From Toxorhynchites rutilus septentrionalis (lineage: Eukaryota > Arthropoda > Insecta > Diptera > Culicidae): a stretch of DNA of 64,000 nt. Both the position numbers and the translations under genes were made by a program. Positions within the stretch are counted from its first letter, which is position 1. Each line of letters begins with the position of its first letter. Under the pieces are notes generated by a model. The model ran no database searches, was not told the DNA's origin, and worked only from the letters and a program-made list of their open reading frames with translations. This document shows, in pieces, positions 34,750-46,701 of this stretch. The stretch is taken from NCBI RefSeq assembly GCF_029784135.1, contig NC_073745.1, positions 278,973,803-279,037,802 on the forward strand, read 5' to 3'.

Positions 34750-34759
34750 TATTATATTC

Positions 34760-36860
34760 TACTAATGACTTGGTTAATATGCTAAACTAATAGTACGCAG
34801 AAATACATCCTTCAATATTTACATTTCCTATCCGTTCGAAGATGGGTCCATCTAACCCGATTGGATCGGAAGAAAGCAGCCAGCGTGAATCTGTAATCAG
34901 AGCTAATATGTGCTCGGCGACGGTGGGAATGGAGTGGGTGCGGATGGCTATTAAGACGAGTCCGGGGTTGTACGGGGAGATGAATGCTTCAATAAATTTG
35001 CTGAATGAGAGGGGTAAGATTGTTGTGTAATAACTGTGTCAAGCACTCCGGAGATAGGGTACGTTTGGTTCGTTGTTCTTGCCCCAGCCCACCGTGTAGG
35101 CTGGGGCGAGGATAAAATTTCCTAGCGCTCTCGCTTGCCTAACGACCTGACACATTCATCGTGTGGCCCTTGCCATACCGTGGAAAGGGACGGCCTTCTC
35201 GTATGCATGGAAGTCAATGATTTCCCTCCCCCGAATGGCGAAGCCGGTTGGTTGGCACGGTATGCTACCGTAATAACGTTAAGTAAAAAGATTATATTCT
35301 TCGCCACAGTATCCGCTGGCGGAGAAAGTATGATGCTGAACTATACCCACGTGGAAGAGCGATAGCCAAGTTGTCCTTCGCCTCTCAAGTAGAGAGACGC
35401 ACATGAGGCAAAAAATAAAATTTAATGAAGGTTTAATATTTATTAATTTATTGCACATAAGTATGAAAGATAATTTATTTATTATCTTTTGTTGGGAGAA
35501 TACTGTTCTTTGTGGGGGTAGTGCAAAGCCTTTTCTCCGTTTAAGAAAGTTGATATCGCGAGAAGCATGTGAAATATAGGACTTTCTCAGCGCTGCTCTA
35601 TATTTGTATGTATGTGATTTCCATTAGAGAGGGTCTTGGAATTTTATCGGATTTGTACGCTTGGAGTTTTCATGATTTACAAATTTGACCGAAATTTAAA
35701 AAAAATGATGTTGATGTTGGCTGGTAAGGTCCATTGCACTTTTCGTTCCACATTTGAATCATGATAGGATGCTAATCTTACTCACGGTGACAATGATTGA
35801 GAAAGCTGTTCATTTTTTAGTATAAACCGTAGCATTAAGAGACAAAACAATTTAACCCCTGACTTCTTTTTCCATCGAATTTGATGATTATTTATTGATT
35901 TGTTAGCAACATTCATGGGTCAAGTCGTTTCGACTTTCTCTCGTTTATTAATGTGAAATTTCTCATTAAAATCAGATTGCTTCCAAGTTCCGTCGTTCTT
36001 CATTTTCCTTTTTTCATAAAATAACGAAGCTCATGTCACCAAATGTGACGGACAAATGAATTGAATTTATGACAACGATATCGCATTCCGACTATATCCG
36101 ACTTGCTTTCGTCGCGTCGCAACGGATGAACTTTTATATCCTGACGAGGAGAAAATATAATTTCCTCCATCCAATAGTTGAGCTAAAACTTGACGCTATA
36201 GCCATCTACGGCGTCGTCTTCATCATCGCTGTCACCGGTAGTGTCGTGTTGTGAAGTCCGGACAAGATAAACAACGGAAGTCGTCACTCTGTTCGCTCTG
36301 TTCCCCACAAATCTGATTGAGGGACGAAATGAGTTTAGCTTCAGTCTGCTTCGCACGGGTAGAATTTTATTCGCACACATTTCCGAGTGTGTTGATATCA
36401 CCTGACGAGGGAATTTTGTTTTCGAAGAGGAGAAGAATGGACGGCTGGGAAACTATTTCACAGTTGCTTTTAAGAGTGATGATGTTCCCTACATTTTGGT
36501 ATAAAGGGTGTTACGGTACAAATTTTGATTTTGTAGATTTTATTTGCCGTTATAAAAAAAACTAATTGTTTTTATTCTTTTTGAAGTTCAGTAAGTATAA
36601 AATACATAAAAATTAAAAAAGAAGTCAACTTCCGGTTGATCAAATTCCAATTGCCGAGCTTTTCTTATTTTTAGTTTTCTTTCAGGTTCCCAATGGTCCA
36701 ACATTTCTTGATTTGGAGACCAACCAAAGTAGCCCGAAATATTCCGTGGGTAATATATTTCGCAGTAAATACCTTTACCACATCCGATATAATTTGCCAA
36801 TACTTTTGGGATACTCTTCAAATATAAAATAAACAAAGCTCAGTTCTACTGTGGTATAAA
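34760..36860. other. Mostly single-copy DNA
   Basis: No complete gene. Points of note: a GC-rich 12-bp-stem hairpin at 35078-35110, and a short GC-richer open segment at 36178-36237 that could be an exon (both reported as findings). ORFs at 34842-35030 and 35135-35365 lack recognisable domains. Confidence 0.4.
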
Positions 36861-37106
<246 letters not shown>

Positions 37107-37149
37107 GCTGTCAAAAAAGTACTGAAAAAAAGAAAATATTTTTTTTGTG

Positions 37150-37284
37150 TTATAGTGACTTTGAACACTTTTGGCTGGTTTGTTTCATTACTTCCATTTC
37201 TTGGAAGAATGTTGGGAGTGTGAATTGACCTCGTGACCTTTTGCGTGAGAGGTGCGGATGTTATCACTACGTCAGATCACCTCC
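37150..37284 (-). mobile_element. tRNA-derived SINE, copy 2 (left arm)
   Basis: Minus-strand A box tgacgtagtgat and B box region cgaggtcaattcac, both degenerate relative to copy 1. It is duplicated in the right arm. Confidence 0.65.
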
Positions 37285-37335
37285 GTGAAAAAATTATGTC
37301 AGTTTATTCATTTAACCAATTGCAATGTTTTCAAA

Positions 37336-37592
37336 TTGGGGGGCTCAGAATGCAAGGGGTGTAAGTGACTTGATCGATTTCTCTTGATCAATTTTTTATT
37401 TAGTTAATAACTCAACTGCAAAAACGTTCCAATTTAAGTTTGCTATACAATCCGATAGATGAGGTTCTGACCTATCTTCCACATTTTCAAATACAGCTGG
37501 GAATGTATTTGCAGCTAAGTTATGACCAAAAGAGAGAGTCGATGTAGAGAAATCGATCAAATCACTTACACCCCTTTCATTCTAAGCCCCTC
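37336..37592. mobile_element. MITE family A, copy 2 (left arm)
   Basis: The inverted ends gggggctcagaatgcaaggg and cctttcattctaagcccctc include the gtaagtgac and gatcgatttctc core. It is mirrored at 41052-41313. Confidence 0.75.
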
Positions 37593-38151
37593 AATTGATA
37601 ATTATTCAGTAAAAAAAAACAAAAGATATGATTTTCAAAGAAATTTGGAAATTTGCCATTTGTCATTGAACAATGTGAATAAATATGATCAGTTTGAAAA
37701 ACGAACAAAATTATTTGGATATTGTTCAACAAAAATACTAAAATCACGATTGGGGATGGTGGTAAAAGAGTGAAAATCTGGGTTTATATGTATATTTTGA
37801 AGCCAAAGTTTCAAAAAAATGAAAAAAAACTATTATTCAGAAAAAATGATTTTTTTTCAATAGGGCATCTCTAATCGGTATTAAATATACAGTAATCGGT
37901 ACCCAAGCAGTACCATATGTAGTTTACGACCTATTCTCATGCGTACCAAGTGTTTTGAGGTTTTGAGTATAATTTCATTGAAATCGGTCGAGCCGTTTCG
38001 GAGGAGTTCGATATATATAAAGCGCGTAGTTCTAGTTGTATTCATTGTATCGGGTCATACTATAGCTTGTTGGAAAGGTATTTTTACTATAATATAGTCC
38101 TTGACAGTGTTTTGTTTGGTTAAGTCGTTCGTGAGTTATAGTGTCGCAAAT

Positions 38152-39163
38152 ATGGAGTAAAATAAAGAGAAAATCCGACATATTTTACAGTACTACTATG
38201 ACAAAGGCCAATAAAATTTGTGCAGTTTATGGACCCGATACAGTTTCCATTTCCACCGCACAACGATGGTTTCAACGTTTTCGTTCTGGTGTAGAGGTCG
38301 TCGAAGATGCGCCACGCTCCGGAAGGCCTGTCGTCGAAAATTGCGACAAAATCGCTGAATTAGCCGATAAAGACCGGCATAGTAGCAGCCGTAGCATCGG
38401 CCAAGAGCTGGGGATAAGTCATCAAACCGCTATTAACCATTTGAAGAAGCTTGGATTCACAAAGAAGCTCGATGTATGGGTGCCACACACGTTGACACAA
38501 AAAAAAACATCTTTGACCGTATCGACGCATGTGAATCGCTGCTGAATCGCAACAAAATCGACCCGTTTCTGAAGCGGATGGTGACTGGCGATGAAAAGTG
38601 GGTCACTTACGAAAACGTGAAGCGCAAACGGTCGTGGTCGAAGCCCACTGAATCGGCTCAGACGGTGGCCAAGCCCTCATTAACGGCCAGGAAGGTTCTG
38701 CTGTGTGTTTGGTGGGATTGTCAAGGAATAATCTATTATGAGCTGCTTCCCTATGGCTAAACGATCAATTCGGACCTGTACTGCCAACAACTGGACCGCT
38801 TGAAGGTAGCACTCATGAAGAAGAGGCCATCTTTGATAAACAGAGGCCGCATTGTCTTCCATCAGGACAACGCCAGGCCACACACTTCTTTGGTGACGCG
38901 CCAGAAGCTCCGGGAGCTCGGATGGGAGTATCTTTTGCATCCGCCGTATAGTCCGGACCTTGCACCAAGTGACTACCACCTGTTTTTGTCCATGGCGAAC
39001 GAGCTAGGTAGTCAGAAGTTAGTCACAAAAGAGGCCTGTGAAAATTGGCTATCCGAGTTTTTTTAATAAGGATAAGGAAGCGAGCTTCTATAAGAGGGGT
39101 TTTATGAAGTTGGCATCTCGTTGGGAACAAGTCATCGAACAAAACGGCGCATATTTGACTTAA
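38152..39163 (+). pseudogene. Mariner transposase pseudogene, left copy
   Basis: A DD34D mariner transposase. The frame starts ATGGAGTAA, so codon 3 is a stop (the family reads MEQNKEK-like). Recognisable blocks: an HTH region with WFQRFRSGVEVVEDAPRSGR, WVPHTLTQKK, MVTGDEKWVTYENVKRKRSW with Asp 1, FHQDNARPHTSLVTRQKL with Asp 2, and HPPYSPDLAPSDYHLF with Asp 3, 34 residues after Asp 2. Lesions: the codon-3 stop, a run of 9 A near 38500 where 7 would keep frame, a stop after YYELLPYG, another after NWLSEFF, and a 21-base in-frame loss (KSASQAA in the right copy). No activity is possible. Confidence 0.92.
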
Positions 39164-39237
39164 AACAGATGATTGTAACTAATTTTATGAACAAATGAAA
39201 ATTAAAAAAAAAAATACCGCAGTACTTTTTTGACAGC

Positions 39238-39385
<148 letters not shown>

Positions 39386-39458
39386 GCTGTCAAAAAAGTA
39401 CTGCGGTATTTTTTTTTTAATTTTCATTTGTTCATAAAATTAGTTACAATCATCTGTT

Positions 39459-40493
39459 TTAAGTCAAATATGCGCCGTTTTGTTCGATGACTTGTTCCCA
39501 ACGAGATGCCAACTTCATAAAACCCCTCTTATAGAAGCTCGCTTCCTTATCCTTATTAAAAAAACTCGGATAGCCAATTTTCACAGGCCTCTTTTGTGAC
39601 TAACTTCTGACTACCTAGCTCGTTCGCCATGGACAAAAACAGGTGGTAGTCACTTGGTGCAAGGTCCGGACTATACGGTGGATGCAAAAGAACCTCCCAT
39701 CCGAGCTCCCGGAGCTTCTGGCGCGTCACCAAAGAAGTGTGTGGCCTGGCGTTGTCCTGATGGAAGACAATGCGGCCTCTGTTTATCAAAGATGGCCTCT
39801 TCTTCATGAGTGCTACCTTCAAGCGGTCCAGTTGTTGGCAGTACAGGTCCGAATTGATCGTTTAGCCATAGGGAAGCAGCTCATAATAGATTATTCCTTG
39901 ACAATCCCACCAAACACACAGCAGAACCTTCCTGGCCGTTAATGAGGGCTTGGCCACCGTCTGAGCCGATTCAGTGGGCTTCGACCACGACCGTTTGCGC
40001 TTCACGTTTTCGTAAGTGACCCACTTTTCATCGCCAGTCACCATCCGCTTCAGAAACGGGTCGATTTTGTTGCGATTCAGCAGCGATTCACATGCGTCGA
40101 TACGGTCAAAGATGTTTTTTTTTTTGTGTCAACGTGTGTGGCACCCATACATCGAGCTTCTTTGTGAATCCAAGCTTCTTCAAATGGTTAATAGCGGTTT
40201 GATGACTTATCCCCAGCTCTTGGCCGATGCTACGGCTGCTACTATGCCGGTCTTTATCGGCTAATTCAGCGATTTTGTCGCAATTTTCGACGACAGGCCT
40301 TCCGGAGCGTGGCGCATCTTCGACGACCTCTACACCAGAACGAAAACGTTGAAACCATCGTTGTGCGGTGGAAATGGAAACTGTATCGGGTCCATAAACT
40401 GCACAAATTTTATTGGCAGCTTGAGATGCACTTTTTGCCTTTGTCATAGTAGTACTGTAAAATATGTCGGATTTTCTCTTTATTTTACTCCAT
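39459..40493 (-). pseudogene. Mariner transposase pseudogene, right copy
   Basis: Minus-strand partner of 38152-39163. It shares the codon-3 stop, the stop after YYELLPYG and the stop after NWLSEFF, but keeps the 21 bases (KSASQAA) missing on the left and has 11 A rather than 9 at the homopolymer. Another difference is GWEVLLH here against GWEYLLH on the left. The catalytic blocks GDEKW, HQDNARPH and PDLAPSDYH are all visible. Confidence 0.92.
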
Positions 40494-41051
40494 ATTTGCG
40501 ACACTATAACTCACGAACGACTTAACCAAACAAAACACTGTCAAGGACTATATTATAGCGCGTAAAAATACCTTTCCAACAAGCTATAGTATGACCCGAT
40601 ACAATGAATACAACTAGAACTACGCGCTTTATATATATCGAACTCCTCCGAAACGGCTCGACCGATTTCAATGAAATTATACTCAAAACCTCAAAACACT
40701 TGGTACGCATGAGAATAGGTCGTAAACTACATATGGTACTGCTTGGGTACCGATTACTGTATATTTAATACCGATTAGAGATGCCCTATTGAAAAAAAAT
40801 CATTTTTTCTGAATAATAGTTTTTTTTCATTTTTTTGAAACTTTGGCTTCAAAATATACATATAAACCCAGATTTTCACTCTTTTACCACCATCCCCAAT
40901 CGTGATTTTAGTATTTTTGTTGAACAATATCCAAATAATTTTGTTCGTTTTTCAAACTGATCATATTTATTCACATTGTTCAATGACAAATGGCAAATTT
41001 CCAAATTTCTTTGAAAATCATATCTTTTGTTTTTTTTTACTGAATAATTAT

Positions 41052-41313
41052 CAATTGAGGGGCTTAGAATGAAAGGGGTGTAAGTGATTTGATCGATTTC
41101 TCTACATCGACTCTCTCTTTTGGTCATAACTTAGCTGCAAATACATTCCCAGCTGTATTTGAAAATGTGGAAGATAGGTCAGAACCTCATCTATCGGATT
41201 GTATAGCAAACTTAAATTGGAACGTTTTTGCAGTTGAGTTATTAACTAAATAAAAAATTGATCAAGAGAAATCGATCAAGTCACTTACACCCCTTGCATT
41301 CTGAGCCCCCCAA
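41052..41313. mobile_element. MITE family A, copy 3 (right arm)
   Basis: Mirror image of 37336-37592, with ends gaggggcttagaatgaaagg and cattctgagccccc. Confidence 0.75.
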
Positions 41314-41364
41314 TTTGAAAACATTGCAATTGGTTAAATGAATAAACTGACATAATTTTTTCAC

Positions 41365-41511
41365 GGAGGTGATCTGACGTAGTGATAACATCCGCACCTC
41401 TCACGCAAAAGGTCACGAGGTCAATTCACACTCCCAACATTCTTCCAAGAAATGAAAGTAATGAAACAAACCAGCCAAAAGTGTTCAAAGTTACTATAAC
41501 ACAAAAAAAAT
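41365..41511 (+). mobile_element. tRNA-derived SINE, copy 3 (right arm)
   Basis: Starts ggaggtgatctgacgtagtg with the A-box-like segment, followed by gaggtcaattcac. Mirror of 37150-37284. Confidence 0.65.
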
Positions 41512-41517
41512 ATTTTC

Positions 41518-42433
41518 TCAGTCATATTCAACAAAATAAATTGTGATAAAATTTAGTAATTATAAAGTGTAATAAATAATTATTAATACAAATTACTCAC
41601 AAACTATAAAAACATCCAAATCGCAAACCAATCTATCCACAACTACCAAAATATCAAAATGCGGCTCAATATTGGTTAGTTACAGCCTTAAATCTCCGTG
41701 ATCATTGATTTTCAAATGGTTCCTTCGGTTTCGCGTTGTTTGTAACCATATTGAAGCCGTTTTCATCAAAGTATGATGATGGAATAACGAGAAGATAATT
41801 TTCAGCAATGTCTCACATCGCAGGATACTGTTTTTCAATGTTTCGTTATAACTAGAACATATGACAACCTTGGTTGTACTCCTGCCTCATCTGTGCTGAT
41901 GATAATCAACTTTTCTTACAATGTCACCTTGGCTCATTCCATTGATGTGATATAGTACTGATTTATTATCCATTGAGGAATTTGAAAATGTTGAAGATCT
42001 AAAAACATTTTAGTAAAATCCTTGTGTGAGTAAACGTCCGAGTGAGTGACATATGATAATATAACATAGTCTTGAAGCTTTTGTGATAATTTTGACAAAT
42101 GCGAAAAACTATGAATATTCTCTTCTGCTTACATTTTGTTTTGAAAGTTTTGTCAGAAGAGCCATAATATTGTTTATTGTTTCGATCAAGTTGAAATCGT
42201 CACCCTGCAGCTGAAACACAAATTCAAAAAAGCTGAAAATCTTGCTATGCAAGAGACTCTTGGTGGTCAGCGAACTTCAGCGTGTAGAAGTAACCGAGTA
42301 AAGATTTCGTCGTTTTTTCTCATATAGCTGAGCAAATAATCGAGTGTTCAAAGAATTGGTCGAAGGTTTTTGATAGCACTCATACATACAGTAAATAGGT
42401 TTTTCGGTAAAAAAAACGGATCGATTCTTCATA
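41518..42433. other. DNA without recognised gene
   Basis: AT-rich, with no domains, arrays or paired ends seen. Confidence 0.4.
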
Positions 42434-43378
42434 CAGGGTTTTCCATTTCGGGTTTCCGGAAGTATACAGCCCTGCGCTGACAACCGTTTGACATAGCTGT
42501 CAACCAAAGCGTCATATCGTTAGTTGAATGTCTGCCATTTTACAATGGATCGTTTTAGCATCGCACAACGTGTTAATTTTGTTAAATTATACTATAAAAA
42601 TGATGAAAAACCGGCAAATGTTTTTCGAGCATTACGGACGGATTTTGGTCGTCATGGACGGCCTACAGAGCACACAATCGCTAATGTAGTGCGTAAATTC
42701 GAACAAACTGGATCCGTAGCGGATATTGTGAAACCTGTGCATCATCGTAATGTGCGTTCGGCCGAAAATATTGCTGCTGTTGCTGACAGTGTGGAGGATG
42801 ACGCGAATGTTTCGATTCCACGGCGTGCTCAGCAATTGGGCTTGTCAAACACATCATTCTGGCAAACTTTGCATTTGGACTTGCACCTACATCCATATAA
42901 AGTAAAACTGGTACAAAAATTAGAGCGTGGTGACCATGGAATGCGTCGGGCATACGTCGATTGGGTGAACGAACAAAAGCAGCAAAATGCTGAATTTTCG
43001 CATCAAATTTTCTTCAGCGATGAGGCACATTTCGAGCTCGGTGGCTATGTGAACACCCAAAATTTCCGTACATGGGGCTCAGAAAATCCACACGTGATTG
43101 TTGAGAGGCCATTGCATCCGCCAAAAGTCACTGTTTGGTGCGCATTATGGTCTGGTGGAGTTATCGGGACTTATTTCTTTGAAAATGTGGACGGCGAGAC
43201 GGTAACTGTGAATGATGAGCGCTATGGCCGCATGTTAACCGATTTTTTTTGCCACAAATTGAAGATATGGATACGGATGACATGTGGTTTCAGCAGGACG
43301 GCGCCACGTGCCACACAACACGACCGAACATGGCCATATTGCGAACGAAATTTGAGGGACGCATAATTTCGCGTTTTC
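42434..43378 (+). mobile_element. DD41D Tc1/mariner-superfamily element, 3' truncated copy
   Basis: It begins cagggttttccatttcgggt after a TA, identical in position to the left end of the complete copy at 57051. The transposase starts at ATG 42545 (MDRFSIAQRVNFVKLYYKND) with HTH segments GRPTEHTIANVVRKFE and IPRRAQQLGLSNTSFW, then IFFSDEAHFELGGYVN with the first catalytic Asp intact and VTVWCALWSGGVIG. A one-base loss in a run of 8 T near 43250 then shifts the frame. The second Asp block (WFQQDGATCHT) is readable in the other frame. The element breaks off at 43378, before the third Asp. Confidence 0.88.
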
Positions 43379-43490
43379 TTCTTCTTGAATGGCGTTAACG
43401 TTCCCTTGTGGAACTTTTTCCGTCTCAACGTATGTATTAACTTGCGTCATTTATTAACACTTGGTTGAGATTTCTTAAGCCAAATAAATA
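43379..43490 (-). mobile_element. SINE fragment, Feilai-like 3' part
   Basis: On the plus strand it reads cttcttcttgaatggcgtta, cgttcccttgtggaac, ttgcgtcatttattaacac and ttggttgagatttct. This sequence type is familiar from the Feilai group of Aedes SINEs. The tRNA-related half with pol III boxes is absent here. It joins the broken DD41D copy directly. Confidence 0.5.
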
Positions 43491-43496
43491 TCGAGT

Positions 43497-43717
43497 GATA
43501 ACAAAAACACAACACCAAAGGTTCTTTTCACAACCATCAACATATTCATAAAGAGTAAACAGTAAACTAATCCATTTTTCAAGTAGATAGGTAGGTATTC
43601 ACGTAGGAGAAGAAAATAAAACAATATATTTAAAATATATATTTAACAAAAGCTATCCCCTTTGTATAGTCCTACGTCACTCCGGTTATGTCCCCGACAT
43701 TACCCACCCGTCTTTTT
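43497..43717 (+). repeat. Detached histone H2A 3' tail with stem-loop
   Basis: This is the reverse complement of 4277-4504, nearly identical, and includes the stem-loop at 43520-43535 (one stem mismatch) and the segment tagtcctacgtcactccgg. No H2A coding part is attached. It shows that the 3' tail has been copied on its own. Confidence 0.75.
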
Positions 43718-44818
43718 CAATCACTTTATTCCAGTTCACTTCAGTTAGCTATTTAAATACCTGGTAATCTCTTGAATTAAATTAGAAGTTGAGTATATTA
43801 TCATTCAAGCTTCCACGTATTTAGAACGCTTATGAAATTGCAACCTAAGGACAAGCTTACAAGTTACATTAAAATATCAGGAGCATGTTTGGACATGAAT
43901 TTGAAGATGACTTCCTTAGTGTTAAATCACGTATATGTTTAAAATACAGAGAAACATGTCTGCAGGACTCATACGCTCAAACACATTATGTTGCATGAAC
44001 CTGTTCAGGTTTTTTTTACTTTTCGAATTTTTCATCTTGTACTTTTTGTACTTTTTTTGGTTTCATCTTGTGCACGTTCATCGTCTTGATGAATTTTTAA
44101 AATGTACAGCAATTTTCTACTCAGATATAAGTCATTCTGAGGGTTGCCACATTCTGTATTTTACAGAATTAACGCCAAATTTCGAATACTGAATCTGTAT
44201 ATACAGAATTACAGATTTTCTGCAAAGATACAGAATTTCAAGATATTTTTTCAAATTCAAATTTAAATGTCATTAATTACAGTTCATTTCCTCTGTCTTC
44301 CTTCTTACTAATAAACTTTGTTTTTTATCGTTGAGTCATAAAGATATGTACCTTGATTTAAAAAAATGTATATGAAATGTCACCTCACTTATTCATTCCT
44401 GATAATCCTGCTGCTTTTGGAATACTTTTTGATAACTCCACATTCATCAGTGTGTGTTGAACGAATATTCTCGCTTCACAGTGCCAAAAAAACAAAGTTC
44501 TGAACTCGGTTGGCTTGCACAATCTTGGACTCTATTTTGAAAGCGAAGAACTACGTATCGGCTCAAGGATGAAATTGACGGAAGATTTAAGAAAAGCAAA
44601 GTTCAACAAAACCATGTTTAAATATCATACAACTTATTATGAGAGACCTTTTTAATGATTTATTTTATTTTATTGATACGACTTAAGCAAACCATAAATA
44701 AGAGCAATAAATTAAAATAAAAATAAACCTTTCTTTCCATTTTTTCCGTTAGTTTTTTGATACTGATTTTTTTTTCTAAAAACTATGGATAGGTTATACC
44801 TATGATATAACCGCAAGC

Positions 44819-46054
44819 TTGACGTAGGACTGCCGTTGGCTTAGTAATCATTTGTGTTTTTTTCAATTAGCAATAATCGCACTTCGTATGTTCCTCATTG
44901 GGTACAATATAACCGCTGCGCAGAACTATTGATTAAATTATTCATTAAACTAGTGAATGAATGAAACAATTTATGAATTCAATTGCAAACAAATCCTAAT
45001 TTAGGTCAATTCATGCATTATGGTAGTGGTAATCGCAGCAAATAATTATCAACATTTTGCCTAATCATCAAACGGTATGCGTAGAAGTTCAGTGAGCTGG
45101 CGACATGAAGGGGCATGTAGTCTTGAATAACCGAGCCAAAGCGTTGCATTTGTACCCGCTTTCGTAGACCGTGCTAGCAACCCATTCCGGAGTGTAAAAA
45201 TGCATGCATAAAAAGTACTGCCGAGATCTGGAATGCTGATTTTCCCAACTTATTGGTTTCGGAAACTGTTTTGGGAAAACACATTCCGGTTTGCAAAAAC
45301 GCAAACGAGTACAAAAGTACCCACTGCTTGCATCTATTTTGCCATGCCGATTTCCCCAGGCTCCATGGTTTCAAAGTCTGTGTTAGGGAAACATTCCGAT
45401 TTGCAAAAGCGCAAACGAGTACGAAAGTATCCGCTGCTTGTATCTACTTTGCAATGCCAGTTTCCCCTGGCTCCATGGTTTTGAAGCCTGTGTTAGGAAA
45501 ACATTCCTGTTTGCAGTAACGCAAACGAGGAACAAACGTACCCGCTGCTTGTATCTATTTTGCAATACCGATTTCCCCTGGCTCCAGGTTTTAAAGTCTG
45601 CGTTAGGGAAACATTCCAATTTACAAAAGCGCAAATGAGTACAAAAGTACTCGCTGCTTGCATCTATTTTGCAATGCCAGTTTCCCCAGACTCCATGGTT
45701 TTGAAGTCTGGGTTAGGGAAACATCCATTCATTCCTGCGGTGGTACCTCAATCGCTGCCCAATTATAACTGAGTGGATTTCCGAGCGGTGCTTGCTTATA
45801 TACCGATTGGGGATTTCAATAGCCTGTTTTGAAGGCAATTTTAAGGCTATTGCAACAAGTTTTTGGATCAAAAAGTAACAAGCATATAACGCGTAGACAT
45901 TTTATCTTTTGAATGAAGTGTTTTTCATACCATTTCATTCAGTTGTTTAGGAGCTATTAACGCTCAAAATCTCGGTCTCCGGTGTAACGCTTTCGTTTTC
46001 GAAACTTTGATTTTACACCCCGGTATAGAAATAACAGACGTAGTCCTACGTCAA
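44819..46054. mobile_element. Element with inverted ttgacgtaggact ends, nested in the hAT
   Basis: The left end is ttgacgtaggact and the right end its inverse, agtcctacgtcaa. It contains the 110-bp tandem array. The same terminal motif appears at 4318 and 6765-6782 around the histone-derived block. Target duplication is unclear and no coding region was found. Confidence 0.6.
45179..45725. repeat. 110-bp tandem repeat, four copies plus a diverged one
   Basis: The phrase acattcc followed by tttgca-aacgcaaa recurs at 45281, 45391, 45501 and 45611, with a partial start at 45721, giving a period of exactly 110 bases. A more diverged unit precedes it from 45179. The unit also holds gctgcttg(c/t)atctatttt, tttcccctggctccatgg and gttttgaagtctg. 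Confidence 0.9.
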
Positions 46055-46439
46055 AATACAGATATACAGATTTTTTCAGAAAATTTTTACAGGATCAAAT
46101 GTGGCAACCCTGGTCATTCTTATAACAGGGTGGTTAGCGTAACGTTCTCTGTATTTAACATATACGCGACATATACGCGATTGAACACGAAGTAAGTAAT
46201 CACCAAATTCATGTCCAAACATGCTTCTGATATTTTACTGTATAACAAGCTTGTCCTTAGGTTCGATTTTCATGTGCGTTCTGAAATACGTGGGAGCTTA
46301 AATGATAATGTACCTCAACTTCTAATTAAATTCAAGAGATCACAAGGTATTTAAATAGCTAAATGAAGTGAACTGGAATAAAGTGATTGGAATAGAATTT
46401 ACAATTTTTTTTTCAATTATTTATGCATCTTAAATATTT

Positions 46440-46545
46440 CAATTAAGAATTTTGTGTCATTTTATAGGGGTCGATATTCAGACCCCGTCGATTCTCAAAA
46501 TCAATTTTCGTTTCTATCGACCCCTGGGGGTCGATATCGATCACT
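46440..46545. repeat. Short palindromic GGGGTCGATA cluster
   Basis: ggggtcgata occurs at 46468 and 46527, and the near-perfect palindrome tcgacccctgggggtcga is at 46517-46534. It may be the remains of a small MITE. No gene. Confidence 0.45.
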
Positions 46546-46701
46546 TTCAGAAACACTGTTATTTCACTGTAAGTGGGGAAACATTTTGAACGAAAATTGT
46601 GTCTGATAATGATATTATATTATGGATAAAGTTTTGACTGAGATGCAAGGAAATTTATAGAAAAATAGTTAGATCAGGGTCAGGACTATGTCTTCTAAGT
46701 A

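Larger units (their letters stand above)
44139..46112 (+). mobile_element. hAT element with 8-bp target duplication
   Basis: The ends are gagggttgccaca and, reversed from the right, cagggttgccaca. They are flanked by the perfect 8-bp repeat gtcattct (44131-44138 and 46113-46120), the signature of hAT insertion. Plus strand 44408-44574 encodes a relic of the hAT C-terminal dimerisation region: ITPHSSVCVERIFSLHSAKK, a stop, then TRLACTILDSILKAK. No other transposase part is evident, because the middle is replaced by another element (44819-46054). Confidence 0.88.
43718..46389. mobile_element. Foldback element with ~245-bp inverted arms, hosting a hAT
   Basis: The left arm (43718 to about 43960) starts caatcactttattccagttc, and the right arm (about 46140-46389) ends with the inverse (aactggaataaagtgattg). 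Homology runs through ttaaattagaagttgag and tgtttggacatgaattt to cgtatatgtt. The hAT at 44139-46112 sits between the arms, so the original element was only about 0.7 kb. Confidence 0.75.

Noticed and set aside
35135..35365. 76-codon ORFs on both strands as a gene or a foreign insert
   Set aside because: Overlapping ORFs on both strands and no recognisable family. GC-richness alone does not support coding.
45179..45725. Tandem array as a CRISPR
   Set aside because: Whole 110-bp units repeat with no unique spacers, and the context is an animal genome. The same holds for the ~142-bp arrays.
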